Origin: Candidatus Limimonas egerieequi
GTDB taxonomy: Bacteria > Bacillota > Clostridia > Oscillospirales > Acutalibacteraceae
Reading direction: 5' to 3'
NCBI GenBank assembly: GCA_018064455.1
Contig: JAGHVH010000010.1
Coordinates: 186,001-250,000 of the forward strand
Length of the DNA: 64,000 nt
The notes under the pieces: generated by a model
Database searches by the model: none
What the model was told of the DNA's origin: nothing
What the model saw: only the letters and a program-made list of their open reading frames with translations
Made by a program: the position numbers and the translations under genes
Shown here: piece by piece, positions 37,909 through 46,450 of the stretch
Numbering within the stretch: position 1 is the stretch's first letter
How the letters are laid out: each line of letters begins with the position of its first letter

Positions 37909-38300
37909 AGTTCTTTTGAAATACTACCAAGTACACCGTTGATAAACTGACTATCCTCACGGCTTGCGTAATTCTTGGCAAGTTCTACTGCCTCATTGAT
38001 TGATACACCGGTTGGAATATCATCCATAAAGAGAATCTCACAAACAGCGATTCTAAGGATTGATAGCGACACCTTTGTGATACGGTCGAGTGTCCAACCG
38101 ACACTGTACTGTGCTATCTTGGCGTCTATATCGCCAACCTTTTCTACGGTAAGTTTTGCAAGCTTTTCAGTAAAAGCTGACTTCTCCATAAACTCTGACT
38201 CAAGCGCCATATCAATGATGTCATCTATTGTGAGTTCTGGATTAAAGCTCTTTTCAAAGAGAAGTATAAAAGCTTGCTCTCTCTCTTGACTCCTGTTCAT
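37905..38300 (-). CDS. nusB: Transcription antitermination factor NusB
   Basis: NusB binds boxA RNA with NusE for antitermination in rRNA operons. The protein has the family opening SQEREQAFILLFEKSF and the C-terminal DDIPTGVSINEAVELAKNYA. The ATG at 38300 is chosen: it follows GGGGTG and gives 131 residues. An upstream in-frame ATG would run through the hairpin at 38320-38346 and yields sequence unlike NusB. Confidence 0.95.
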   Translation of the reverse strand: MNRSQEREQAFILLFEKSFNPELTIDDIIDMALESEFMEKSAFTEKLAKLTVEKVGDIDAKIAQYSVGWTLDRITKVSLSILRIAVCEILFMDDIPTGVSINEAVELAKNYASREDSQFINGVLGSISKEL

Positions 38301-38311
38301 CGTCACACCCC

Positions 38312-38346
38312 AAAAATATACCCTCCACGACAAAACCGCGGAGGGT
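38312..38346 (-). terminator. Hairpin between asp23-family gene and nusB
   Basis: ACCCTCC and its complement (38320-38346), with an inner CG/CG pair, form a stem followed on the minus strand by TATTTTTG. It may partly terminate transcription from the asp23 promoter before nusB. Confidence 0.6.
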
Positions 38347-38358
38347 GAAATTTGTCGT

Positions 38359-38742
38359 TTAAAGTTCTGAAGGTTCATTCATTGGAGTTGCTACTCCATT
38401 TCCATCAACTATGCCAGAGATAGTAATATCAACACGAGTTACTACACGGCCAGTCATGCTCTGTACTGCTGTCTTTACTGCATTTTGTACTGCTACTGAA
38501 ACATCTTGAATCTTTGCAGCGTTTGTAAGGACTAGGTACATATGAAGCTTGATGTCGTAATCTGACAATGTAACTTTTACATGCTTGATATTGCCGTTGT
38601 TAACCTTGAAAGTTGTGTAGAGATCAGTTGGTCTGATTCCAAGACCTGCAACTCCATCCACGTCCTTTGCAGCGTTAATAGCAATTGTTGCAATTACGTC
38701 CTCAGATATTACGAGTCCGCCTGTAAAATTGTTATCTGCCAT
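38359..38742 (-). CDS. Asp23/Gls24 family envelope-stress protein
   Basis: A 127-residue Asp23-family protein with the conserved GGLVISEDVIATIAINAAKD and VDGVAGL near the N-terminus. Members associate with the membrane or cell envelope and respond to alkaline stress; the copy beside nusB is conserved across Clostridia. The ATG at 38742 is chosen because GGAGGCAAAGT precedes it; the 16 extra upstream codons lie in the 5' leader. Confidence 0.93.
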   Translation of the reverse strand: MADNNFTGGLVISEDVIATIAINAAKDVDGVAGLGIRPTDLYTTFKVNNGNIKHVKVTLSDYDIKLHMYLVLTNAAKIQDVSVAVQNAVKTAVQSMTGRVVTRVDITISGIVDGNGVATPMNEPSEL

Positions 38743-38781
38743 ACTTTGCCTCCTTGCATAAATATGCATAAACTGACATTC

Positions 38782-38810
38782 ATTATACAACTAATTTCTA
38801 TATTTAACAA
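38782..38810 (-). promoter_or_regulatory. Promoter of the asp23-nusB housekeeping operon
   Basis: Minus-strand TTGTTA (38805-38810), 17 bases and TATAAT (38782-38787), 40 bases before the asp23-family start. No other strong promoter was found down to recN, so it may drive the whole block. Confidence 0.78.
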
Positions 38811-38833
38811 TAATTATTTATTATAAAGCAAGG

Positions 38834-38862
38834 TTGAATCAAAAATACATTTTTGATATACT
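38834..38862 (+). promoter_or_regulatory. Promoter of the yfhO-like gene
   Basis: TTGAAT (38834-38839), 17 bases and TATACT (38857-38862), 34 bases before the chosen ATG, divergent from the asp23 promoter. Confidence 0.75.
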
Positions 38863-38895
38863 TTGAAGGATAATGACAAAAAGGACGGTCACTAC

Positions 38896-41520
38896 ATGAA
38901 AGCAAAACTCAAAGCATGGGCCTATAACTGGCGCTTTATAATGCTATCATTTGGAACATCACTAGGCATAATGCTCCTCATTGCATTCTGCTATGATATG
39001 TTCCCATTTGGCGATATAACAATCCTTAGGATGGACCTCTATCACCAATACGGTCCTCTTCTTGCGGAACTCTATGACAGGCTTGTTCACGGACAAAGCC
39101 TTGTTTACTCATGGCAATTTGGCGGTGGCGGAAGTTTCCTTGGCAACTTCTTCAACTATCTCTCAAGCCCACTTTCATTTGTTGTTTTGCTCTTTGGTCA
39201 CAAGAATACAACAGATGCCATAGCTTTCATTATCACATTAAAAGCCGCTCTCTCAGCCGCAACTTTGACCTACTATTTTAAGGAGTCAAACGAGTATAAA
39301 ACATCAAGTTTTTTAACTGCTGGATTTGGTGTGCTCTATGCCTTTTCTGGATACTTTATAGCTTACTATTGGAACTTTATGTGGCTTGACGGAATGATGC
39401 TTCTTCCTATCATCATCCTAGGCCTTGAAAAGCTCATAGATGAGGGACGCGGACTCCTCTATTGTCTCTCACTTGCACTCCTTATGTTCTCCACATACTA
39501 CATGGCATACATGGTGTGCATTTTCTGCGTATTCTACGCAATTTGCTACTACGCTGGCAAGCACAAATTCGGCAAAAAGCTTGCCGTTTCAATCGGCAAA
39601 TTTGCCGGCTATTCCGTCCTTGCCGGAGGCCTTTCGGCCTTCTCACTATTGCCGACGTTTTACTGCCTTCGCACATGCTCAGCAACGTCTGATTCCTTCC
39701 CAACGGAAATCTCAACCTACTTCGATGTTTTCGATTTCCTCTGCCAACATCTTGCTGCTCTTGAGCCAACAATTCGCAGCAGTGGCGAGGATGTCTTACC
39801 TAATATTTTCTGCGGTATAATCACAGTAATTTTGGCTCTTATTTACCTCTATACAAAGTCGATTCCATTGAAAGAAAAGGTATCACGCTTTGCCCTACTT
39901 TTGTTCCTTTTCCTCTCAATGAACATCAACTATTTAAACAACATTTGGCATGCATTCCATTTCCCAAATGACTTGCCTTATCGCTTCTCTTACTGTTACT
40001 CATTTGTACTTATAACACTCGCTGTTAAGGCAATCTTGAGACTTCATGAGATTGACAGCAAGACCATTCTTACAATTGGTCTTGGCGTCTCAGCCTTCAT
40101 CGTTTTAGCAGAGGAAATCACCTCTAAAAATGTCAAGACAGAGACAGTAATTATAAGCCTTGCTTTTGCAATTGTTTACACAATTGCTCTCAAGGTTTTA
40201 AAGGACCACAAAGCACAGTCTTTTGCAATGTCAATTCTCCTATTTTGCCTTATGTTTGCAGAGGTCGCAATTGCCAATACAGATAACTATGACATAGATC
40301 AACCAAAAAAGAATTATGCAAGTGACTACCCTGATTTCAAGGTATTAAAATCAAAACTTGATACTCGTGAAAAAGATAAGTTCTATCGTATGGAACTCAC
40401 AGATTTACGCACAAGAATGGATAACTCTTGGTATGGTTACAACGGCCTCTCAGTCTTCTCATCAATGGCATATGAGCGTTCGGCAAACCTCCATTCTAAC
40501 CTTGGTATGTTCTCAAACTACATCAACAGTTACACATACAATCCACAGACTCCAGTTTACAATGCAATGTTCTCACTTAAGTATGTTGTAAACAACAGCA
40601 CAGCAATTGATATGCCAAGCAACTTCTATAAAAAGGTTGCAACTGTTGACAAATTTGATGCTTATGAGAACCTCTACTGTCTCCCACTTGGATTCACAGT
40701 GCCAAGTAGCATTGATGCTTGGAATACAATAGATGCCAACCCATTCAATGTTCAGAACAGCTTCTGGAGCATCGCTACTGGCAATCAAGATGTTTTTGAA
40801 AAGATACCAATAAATGACTGTCTCTACTACAACATCGACAATTTTGGTGAGGATGAAATTGAATCAGGAAACCTTGTTTTCTATACACAAAACGAAGGAC
40901 AAAATTCTTCATTCACACTAAAACTTATCCCAGAAAAGACTCAAAATATATATGTATATGTAGAGTCAAGCAACGTTGATACAATAACGATTCGCAGTGA
41001 GGACGACTCTTTCCTCAAGTCACAGACAATTGATGAGCCATATATTTTCGATCTTGGCAAGCACAAAGCTGGCGAAGTATTGTACCTCGATGTTCCAATC
41101 ACAGAGGGCTCCTCTGGATTTGTAGATTGCTACATCTATGGCCTTAACGAAGAGGCATTTAAGACAGGCTTTGAGGCTCTTCAAAACAAAGGCATGGAAA
41201 TTACTTCAATGTCCGATACAAAGCTCTCTGGCACCGTTACAGCCAAAAACAACTGCACTCTCTACACATCAATCAACTATGATGACTCTTGGGATGTCTA
41301 TATTGATGGTGTAAAGGCAAGCGAGGAACAGATTGTTTCAATCGGTGGCGCACTTCTCGGTGTAAGACTTGACAGTGGCACACATAACATTGAATTTAAG
41401 TATCATGCACAGGGACTCTCCATTGGACTACTAATTTCCTTTGCGAGCCTTGTAATACTGATAGCAACAATATTAATACCAAAATTCTTTAAGAAAGAAG
41501 AAAAAGAGGCACTCGTCTGA
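38896..41520 (+). CDS. YfhO family membrane protein
   Basis: An 874-residue protein with about 12-13 hydrophobic helices in the first 430 residues, a large beta-rich extracytoplasmic domain, and a last helix (LLISFASLVILIATILIP) before a basic tail. The opening RMDLYHQYGPLLAELYD and FGGGGSFLGNFFNYLSSPL are YfhO hallmarks. In Listeria and Staphylococcus, YfhO-type proteins act in glycosylation of teichoic or lipoteichoic acids, using lipid-linked sugars. The ATG at 38896 is preferred; an upstream TTG at 38863 would sit at the transcription start. The gene is monocistronic. Confidence 0.92.
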   Translation: MKAKLKAWAYNWRFIMLSFGTSLGIMLLIAFCYDMFPFGDITILRMDLYHQYGPLLAELYDRLVHGQSLVYSWQFGGGGSFLGNFFNYLSSPLSFVVLLFGHKNTTDAIAFIITLKAALSAATLTYYFKESNEYKTSSFLTAGFGVLYAFSGYFIAYYWNFMWLDGMMLLPIIILGLEKLIDEGRGLLYCLSLALLMFSTYYMAYMVCIFCVFYAICYYAGKHKFGKKLAVSIGKFAGYSVLAGGLSAFSLLPTFYCLRTCSATSDSFPTEISTYFDVFDFLCQHLAALEPTIRSSGEDVLPNIFCGIITVILALIYLYTKSIPLKEKVSRFALLLFLFLSMNINYLNNIWHAFHFPNDLPYRFSYCYSFVLITLAVKAILRLHEIDSKTILTIGLGVSAFIVLAEEITSKNVKTETVIISLAFAIVYTIALKVLKDHKAQSFAMSILLFCLMFAEVAIANTDNYDIDQPKKNYASDYPDFKVLKSKLDTREKDKFYRMELTDLRTRMDNSWYGYNGLSVFSSMAYERSANLHSNLGMFSNYINSYTYNPQTPVYNAMFSLKYVVNNSTAIDMPSNFYKKVATVDKFDAYENLYCLPLGFTVPSSIDAWNTIDANPFNVQNSFWSIATGNQDVFEKIPINDCLYYNIDNFGEDEIESGNLVFYTQNEGQNSSFTLKLIPEKTQNIYVYVESSNVDTITIRSEDDSFLKSQTIDEPYIFDLGKHKAGEVLYLDVPITEGSSGFVDCYIYGLNEEAFKTGFEALQNKGMEITSMSDTKLSGTVTAKNNCTLYTSINYDDSWDVYIDGVKASEEQIVSIGGALLGVRLDSGTHNIEFKYHAQGLSIGLLISFASLVILIATILIPKFFKKEEKEALV

Positions 41521-41541
41521 GTGCCTCTTAATTTATTTTTT
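41501..41541. terminator. Bidirectional terminator overlapping the yfhO stop codon
   Basis: GAGGCACTC (41506-41514) pairs with GAGTGCCTC (41519-41527). Five A residues come before the stem, and a T-rich stretch after it. The TGA stop lies within the loop and stem. It serves the convergent amidase gene too. Confidence 0.88.
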
Positions 41542-42930
41542 AGCCTCTGGATAGAGGTATTTTATTAGACCATTTGTAATACCCGTTGCAAACATCTCAC
41601 CATTCATCAAAACGAACTGTAAATCATCATCGTTGTTGATATAGGAAAGTTCAAACAAATAGCTCTCTATTCCCTGATTTGAATTACGGTATTTATTGGC
41701 TGAATAAAGAGTATTTCTGCCATCAGTATATGCGCCTGTTATTGAGCCTCCCACCTCACGTATGAAGTAGTAATAAGGGGTATTCTCTGTTACATTCTCG
41801 TACATCTTGAATCCGCCCTGCTTTGCTGTATGAGCAAGCTCATCGTAATCCTTGGAAAGGAATCCACGACTATAGATGCCATCTTCAACTTTAAACTGGT
41901 CAAGTGTGGAAGCGTTTCTACCAGTTGCTGTTTTAATTTCCTTTGAGAAACTTCGAGCGAGACCTAAACTGTCACGTGGAGCAACATAGATTTCAAAGCC
42001 ACTGTAAGAGTTTGCCCTGCCACTTGAATTCATATGTATTGCAAGATAAATTTTTGCCTTTGTTTCCATCGCCTTTGTTATCTTGCCATCATCGTCATAT
42101 ACGTTGTGAACCGTATCCTCTTCAGTCTTTTCAGCGCTAGTTCTTGTGATATATACCTTGAGTCCAGCACCCTCAAGTTTTTCCTTGATGAACATTGCAT
42201 TCTGAAGATTGAGCTTACGCTCATCAATAGAGCCGTCATTTGACATTGCGCCTGGATCACGTCCGCCGTGTCCTGGGTCTATTACAACGTCATATACGTC
42301 CTCTGGGAGCGTTTTAACGCCCTCCACGTTTACGGCAAGGAAAGATACCTTTGAGCCCTCTGCCTTGCCATCGCACGTGCCAAAGCCAATGTTGATTCTA
42401 TTATTCTTTTTCTTTTTAGTGATTGTGTAGTACTCTATCGGCTGACATCCAGGCGCCTCCTCATCCGACGGCGCAAAGGTAAAGTAATACACAGCAGAAA
42501 CACCAGTTGCCTTGATAGTAGCGATATAATTCTTCTTTAAAAGTTCATCAAGGTTTATTCCCTCATTGATGTATTCTGCTGAGGTAAATTTAATAACATT
42601 TTCTGTGTCAGTTTTATCAACTAACAATGGAAGAAGAATTTCATCTTCCTCTTTGTCATTGTACTTGAGGCTAAGTTCAAACTTAGTGTCAGGTAACGCA
42701 TCGGCAGTGAAATAATTTGTCACATCGAGCGTACCCTCCACATTAAAGTGAATGCCATAGGTGTAGAACCTAGAAACGACAGCAAAAACGTCATCGACTG
42801 CAAAGTCGACAACGGACAAGCTCTTTGGCTGAACAACATAAACAGGCTCAAGTGGAGGTTGCTTCACACATCCCGTTAACATTGATAGCACAAAGGATAT
42901 TATCAATAAAAATGGCACTAGTCGTTTCAT
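41533..42930 (-). CDS. Lipoprotein N-acetylmuramoyl-L-alanine amidase
   Basis: The signal peptide ends in the lipobox LTGC (Cys21), so the protein is lipid-anchored outside the membrane. Residues ~25-210 form a beta-rich N-terminal domain. The Amidase_3 zinc domain starts IDPGHGGRDPGA (~218) and continues with DERKLNL, IHMNSS and a C-terminal ELSYINN that supplies the second Glu. It should cut the bond between MurNAc and the stem peptide. The gene is followed by the shared terminator; the Pr6Pr-like gene upstream is 11 bases away. Confidence 0.93.
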   Translation of the reverse strand: MKRLVPFLLIISFVLSMLTGCVKQPPLEPVYVVQPKSLSVVDFAVDDVFAVVSRFYTYGIHFNVEGTLDVTNYFTADALPDTKFELSLKYNDKEEDEILLPLLVDKTDTENVIKFTSAEYINEGINLDELLKKNYIATIKATGVSAVYYFTFAPSDEEAPGCQPIEYYTITKKKKNNRINIGFGTCDGKAEGSKVSFLAVNVEGVKTLPEDVYDVVIDPGHGGRDPGAMSNDGSIDERKLNLQNAMFIKEKLEGAGLKVYITRTSAEKTEEDTVHNVYDDDGKITKAMETKAKIYLAIHMNSSGRANSYSGFEIYVAPRDSLGLARSFSKEIKTATGRNASTLDQFKVEDGIYSRGFLSKDYDELAHTAKQGGFKMYENVTENTPYYYFIREVGGSITGAYTDGRNTLYSANKYRNSNQGIESYLFELSYINNDDDLQFVLMNGEMFATGITNGLIKYLYPEAKK

Positions 42931-42941
42931 CTTACACCCTA

Positions 42942-43670
42942 CTAAATGAATTTTTCTCTTGTTTTTCTGATATGTCTATTGGTAAATACTGCATACCAAA
43001 ATCCCACTGTTAGGACAAAAATAGCAAGTACTAATATCCAATAGAACGAGCCCATAAAGTATGGCATTTCCTTTGAAAAACCGAATATACCTGCTGGTGA
43101 TCCAAAGTTAAAGAAGAAGTATGGATAATTAGCTCCTTGGCCAAAGTCCCAGTGAAGGTTGTATCCAGCGATTGCAAAACCAGTGTAATAAAGTGGTGGA
43201 ACTATAGTCCATATAAAGTCAAATCGTCTATAGTTAAACTTAAGTGGCATTGTAAATACAAGTTGATCAAGGATTGCAAGGAAAGGCACTACCACATGCA
43301 AAAGTATCTGTGGCCATGAAAGCACTGCTTTCATTACCTCATCTCCCATTGAACCCATTGAAGGCACCAAAACAAAGCAAAATACACAGCCAGTCAAAGT
43401 GATTGAAACCGTAAATACAAGTTGTAATATGTATGGAACCGTAGAGAACTCATATCGTCCGTTTGAAATATTTTTGATACCAACGAAGGCAAGAATCAAA
43501 TCAAAAATTCCTATCCAGAGGTTACTCTGAATTGTAAAATACTTGATAAGAACTGAACCTGTGCCCATAAAACTACTACCAAAGAAGCATGCAACAAGGC
43601 CGGCTGTCATGGCACCAAAGAGCAATATCTTGGTTATTATCGACAATGTAAAAAGTGTTTTCTTATCCAT
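42942..43670 (-). CDS. Pr6Pr/FAR-17a-like integral membrane protein
   Basis: A 242-residue protein with about six hydrophobic helices. YFTIQSNLWIGIFDLI in the second helix and LLHVVVPFLAILDQLVF resemble the Pr6Pr / FAR-17a-AIG1 group (FTxxSN and H..P...D), whose members include lipid hydrolases in animals and uncharacterised bacterial proteins. The ATG at 43670 follows AGAAGG; 14 codons upstream are leader. It shares an operon with the amidase. The family assignment is tentative and the function unknown. Confidence 0.7.
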   Translation of the reverse strand: MDKKTLFTLSIITKILLFGAMTAGLVACFFGSSFMGTGSVLIKYFTIQSNLWIGIFDLILAFVGIKNISNGRYEFSTVPYILQLVFTVSITLTGCVFCFVLVPSMGSMGDEVMKAVLSWPQILLHVVVPFLAILDQLVFTMPLKFNYRRFDFIWTIVPPLYYTGFAIAGYNLHWDFGQGANYPYFFFNFGSPAGIFGFSKEMPYFMGSFYWILVLAIFVLTVGFWYAVFTNRHIRKTREKFI

Positions 43671-43702
43671 AATATAACCTTCTTTTATATAATACAACAT
43701 GT

Positions 43703-43731
43703 AGTGTATCACAGTTTTTTATTGGTTGCAA
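43703..43731 (-). promoter_or_regulatory. Promoter of the Pr6Pr-amidase operon
   Basis: Minus-strand TTGCAA (43726-43731), 17 bases and TACACT (43703-43708), with an upstream TG that extends the -10. Confidence 0.7.
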
Positions 43732-43762
43732 TACCACTATAAATCGTAAATAGGCACAATTT

Positions 43763-43788
43763 AAGCCCCAACGAAAACGTTGGGGCTT
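43763..43788 (-). terminator. Terminator of the 12-gene CoA-dependent operon
   Basis: An 11-bp GC-rich stem (AAGCCCCAACG with its complement, loop TTTT) starts five bases after the MFS stop codon. The U run after it on the minus strand is short (TTAAATT). Confidence 0.75.
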
Positions 43789-43792
43789 TAAA

Positions 43793-44986
43793 CTATTCTG
43801 CTTGTGGTTTTGTAATAAAGAACTGGATAACAAGTGAGAGTACCGAGAGCACTGTAAGTGCTATTGCAGTAGCCTCATATCCACCACTTTGCATATAGAG
43901 TGTTGAGCCAACATATTGGCCAAGGAAAACTGCAACAAGCAAGTTGAAGTTTACAAGGCTAAAGTTGGTTGCATAGTTCTTGTTGCCGTAGTAGCTACGA
44001 GCAAAATTCGCATTGGTAGGCGTAACGCCACCATAAGCGATGCCAAAAAGTGCAAGCGCTACAACAACAAGTGCGATGCTTGATGAACGCACTCCAAAGA
44101 AGAGTGAAATTCCACCTATTGTAAAGAGCACTCCAAAGATTGTCATCGTAAGGAGCCTGCCCTTTTTGTCATAGAAACTACCGAAAACAAAGCGACCAAT
44201 GCCGTTAAAAACAGCAAAGAGTGAAACCATAAGTGCACATCTTGCATCACTCATGCCAACTGAACCCGAGATAGTTGCAATCTGGCCAAGAAGTGCCATA
44301 CCTATGGAAGACACCATGATGCACCAAATAAAGAAGAGGATAAAATTGCGTGTTTTTATCATATCCTTTGGTGCAAAATCCGGTGGTGTCACACCATTTT
44401 CATTTGCAACAGGCTTTGGCAATTCAACGTCAGATGTTGGCACCTTGACCTGAAATCCACCTGCGATAAATATAGCAAGGAATAAAAGGCCAATAATAAT
44501 GAAGGCAACTTTAAGTCCAAGGGATGCAATAAGTGCATTTGAAAGTGGGCTCAAAAAGAGGCTACCTGCTCCGAAAAACATGAGGAGCAATCCTGCAATA
44601 AAGCCGCCCTTGTCTGGGAACCACTTGTTGCCTGTACTAAGCACACAGTTATAGACCATACCTACTGTAAAGCCTATAACTACGCCATATAGAGCATAAA
44701 TTTGCCAGAGGCTTGTCATAAATCCCATGAGGATAAATGATGCCGCAATAAGTGCACCACAGCCCCAAGTAATTACTTTATGTGATAGTTTCTTGGATAG
44801 TTCTGCTGCGGTGAAACCGCCAAGGCAGAACATAAACATACAGATTGTAAAAGTCCAAGTGAGCTGTCCATCATCCCAGCCATACTGTGCTGCGAGTGGC
44901 TTTTTAAAGACACTCCAAGCATAGATGAGTCCAAGGAAGATTAGAAGAATACAATCACTGAACAATATTGCATATCTTTTTTTCAT
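43793..44986 (-). CDS. MFS transporter, oxalate:formate antiporter-like (OFA family)
   Basis: A 397-residue, 12-helix major facilitator. The opening LIYAWSVFKKPLAAQYGWDD and the later NKWFPDKGGFIAGLLLMFFG are OFA signatures. Family members exchange small carboxylates, such as oxalate for formate, or import organic acids. It is the last gene of the operon that activates and reduces an acyl group, 13 bases after a 56-residue gene. Import of the acid substrate, or exchange of substrate for reduced product, is the inferred role. Confidence 0.88.
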   Translation of the reverse strand: MKKRYAILFSDCILLIFLGLIYAWSVFKKPLAAQYGWDDGQLTWTFTICMFMFCLGGFTAAELSKKLSHKVITWGCGALIAASFILMGFMTSLWQIYALYGVVIGFTVGMVYNCVLSTGNKWFPDKGGFIAGLLLMFFGAGSLFLSPLSNALIASLGLKVAFIIIGLLFLAIFIAGGFQVKVPTSDVELPKPVANENGVTPPDFAPKDMIKTRNFILFFIWCIMVSSIGMALLGQIATISGSVGMSDARCALMVSLFAVFNGIGRFVFGSFYDKKGRLLTMTIFGVLFTIGGISLFFGVRSSSIALVVVALALFGIAYGGVTPTNANFARSYYGNKNYATNFSLVNFNLLVAVFLGQYVGSTLYMQSGGYEATAIALTVLSVLSLVIQFFITKPQAE

Positions 44987-44999
44987 AGCGTCACCGAAA

Positions 45000-45170
45000 T
45001 TACATCAATGAAATCATTACCCAGCCCTTCCAAGCGAATCCGACTGCTGTTGAGTTCATTACTTTATCAAGTAATTTGTCGCCAACTACTGGGATCCAGA
45101 AGATAGGGATAAATCTCTTTAATGTCTCTTTGAGATAATCATAAATAATATCTGAAAACTTCTTTTCCAT
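45000..45170 (-). CDS. 56-residue small hydrophobic protein
   Basis: This short gene lies in the 199-base space between the UroD-like and MFS genes. It starts MEKKFSDIIYDYLKE and ends at a TAA. It has an almost perfect ribosome site (GGAGGTAGG, then AACA, then ATG). An amphipathic, basic N-terminus leads to a hydrophobic patch (FIPIFWIPVVG) and a second mildly hydrophobic end (FAWKGWVMISLM). It may be a peripheral or single-pass membrane partner of the transporter: some OFA antiporters elsewhere are encoded next to a separate tiny subunit, though no sequence match was recognised. No known family is assigned. Confidence 0.75.
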   Translation of the reverse strand: MEKKFSDIIYDYLKETLKRFIPIFWIPVVGDKLLDKVMNSTAVGFAWKGWVMISLM

Positions 45171-45185
45171 TGTTCCTACCTCCTA

Positions 45186-46421
45186 TTAATATTGGCCATA
45201 AACATGAGCGAACTCGTTTACTGCCTTGTAGTTATCTGGGTTACAGTCCTCTGTTGAGAGGAGCGACTTGTCTGTTGTATAGATAAATCCACCGCCTGGT
45301 GCACATGCATCGAATACCTTCATTGTGTGCTCAATGCACTCCTTCTTAGTGCCCGACTTGAGCAATGATATTGGGAGACCGCCCATTACTGCCTGATAGT
45401 CGCCAACCTGCTTCTTAACCTCACAGATATCGTCGTTCTCAACATAGAGGATAACTGTACCTGGCTCAAGTTCCTTAAAGAGTTCGAGTTTCTCTGGACC
45501 CCATTCGCCTTCAAGGAGAGTACATGTCTGTCCACCAAAGCTTGTAACAAGTTCAAGTGTCTTCTTGTATGTTGGCCAATAGAACTTCTCAAACTGCTGC
45601 TGGTTCATAAATGAAGGAGCATGTGTTGGGTTAAAGAACCATGGGAATCTAGTACACTCAGGATTTCCACCCTTGATAAATACGTTATAAGCATTCTTGG
45701 CCATACGTGGTGGGTCTGAAAGCGCATTAAGGAAAGAATATATTTTTTCACATTCCTTGGTATATGTCTCATAAATTGCATCAGTTGCTTCCAAAACAAG
45801 TTCTGGATGACGTCTCATATCAACTGATGAGCCCTTAAATCCACGAAGGAAGTCAAAAAGGTTATCATAAGGCATCTCTATAAAGCCACCCATAAAGCTT
45901 GGTGTGTCGGTAAGGATAGGAAGGCCCATTCCACCGCCGCCCATACCTACAAGGAATCCAGCGGCACCTTTCATAGCATCTACAATAGCTTTTCTCTGGT
46001 CAGTTTCTGCGCCATTGAGGTTTGGAAACTTACGTGGGTTGATAACATCGAGGAAGAACTTTGTAGGATTCTCGATAAGTGCCTTGTACTCCTCCTCAGT
46101 TCCGTTCATAGGAGCAATCTCTGCATGCTGTGCTGTAACACCATCGTCAGATGCAAAATATGAGTCAGCACCAAGTCCATCAAAGAAGCCAAATGGATGT
46201 ACAAAAATAGGCTCGAAGAATGCATCAAAATAGATGTCTTCATAGCACTTTTTAAATGCTGCAACGCCCTTGAGAGGGTTCTTATTAACCTCTGCTATAG
46301 TTGTTCCAGCATAACCGTAAGCAAATGTTTCAATCTGGCTTGTGATTGGAACTCTGTCCGGTTGCTTGTTAAGACCAGCAAGTTCAAGGCGCTTGGTCTT
46401 TTCCTGAGTGATTTTGCTCAT
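45186..46421 (-). CDS. UroD-superfamily protein (not haem UroD)
   Basis: A 411-residue member of the uroporphyrinogen decarboxylase fold, beginning SKITQEKTKRLELAGLNKQPDRVP. This fold also holds corrinoid methyltransferases (MtaA/MtbA type and aryl-ether demethylases). The usual zinc-binding His-x-Cys-Gly is not seen: the equivalent segment reads TCTLLEGEWGPEK. No haem genes and no corrinoid protein are nearby. The gene has a strong AAGGAGGAG site and belongs to the PadR-divergent operon. Removal of a methoxyl group from a phenolic acid is one possibility, but weakly supported. Confidence 0.75.
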   Translation of the reverse strand: MSKITQEKTKRLELAGLNKQPDRVPITSQIETFAYGYAGTTIAEVNKNPLKGVAAFKKCYEDIYFDAFFEPIFVHPFGFFDGLGADSYFASDDGVTAQHAEIAPMNGTEEEYKALIENPTKFFLDVINPRKFPNLNGAETDQRKAIVDAMKGAAGFLVGMGGGGMGLPILTDTPSFMGGFIEMPYDNLFDFLRGFKGSSVDMRRHPELVLEATDAIYETYTKECEKIYSFLNALSDPPRMAKNAYNVFIKGGNPECTRFPWFFNPTHAPSFMNQQQFEKFYWPTYKKTLELVTSFGGQTCTLLEGEWGPEKLELFKELEPGTVILYVENDDICEVKKQVGDYQAVMGGLPISLLKSGTKKECIEHTMKVFDACAPGGGFIYTTDKSLLSTEDCNPDNYKAVNEFAHVYGQY

Positions 46422-46450
46422 TTAAATCTCCTCCTTATATTTTCAAAAAA

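Noticed and set aside
37905-38378. Longer NusB start at 38378
   Set aside because: It would run through the hairpin at 38320-38346, and the added sequence does not resemble NusB.
38863-38895. TTG start of the YfhO-like protein at 38863
   Set aside because: It lies at the predicted transcription start; the ATG at 38896 has a better upstream site.
45186-46421. Haem uroporphyrinogen decarboxylase (hemE)
   Set aside because: The protein is longer (411 residues), diverged in active-site segments and not near haem genes.
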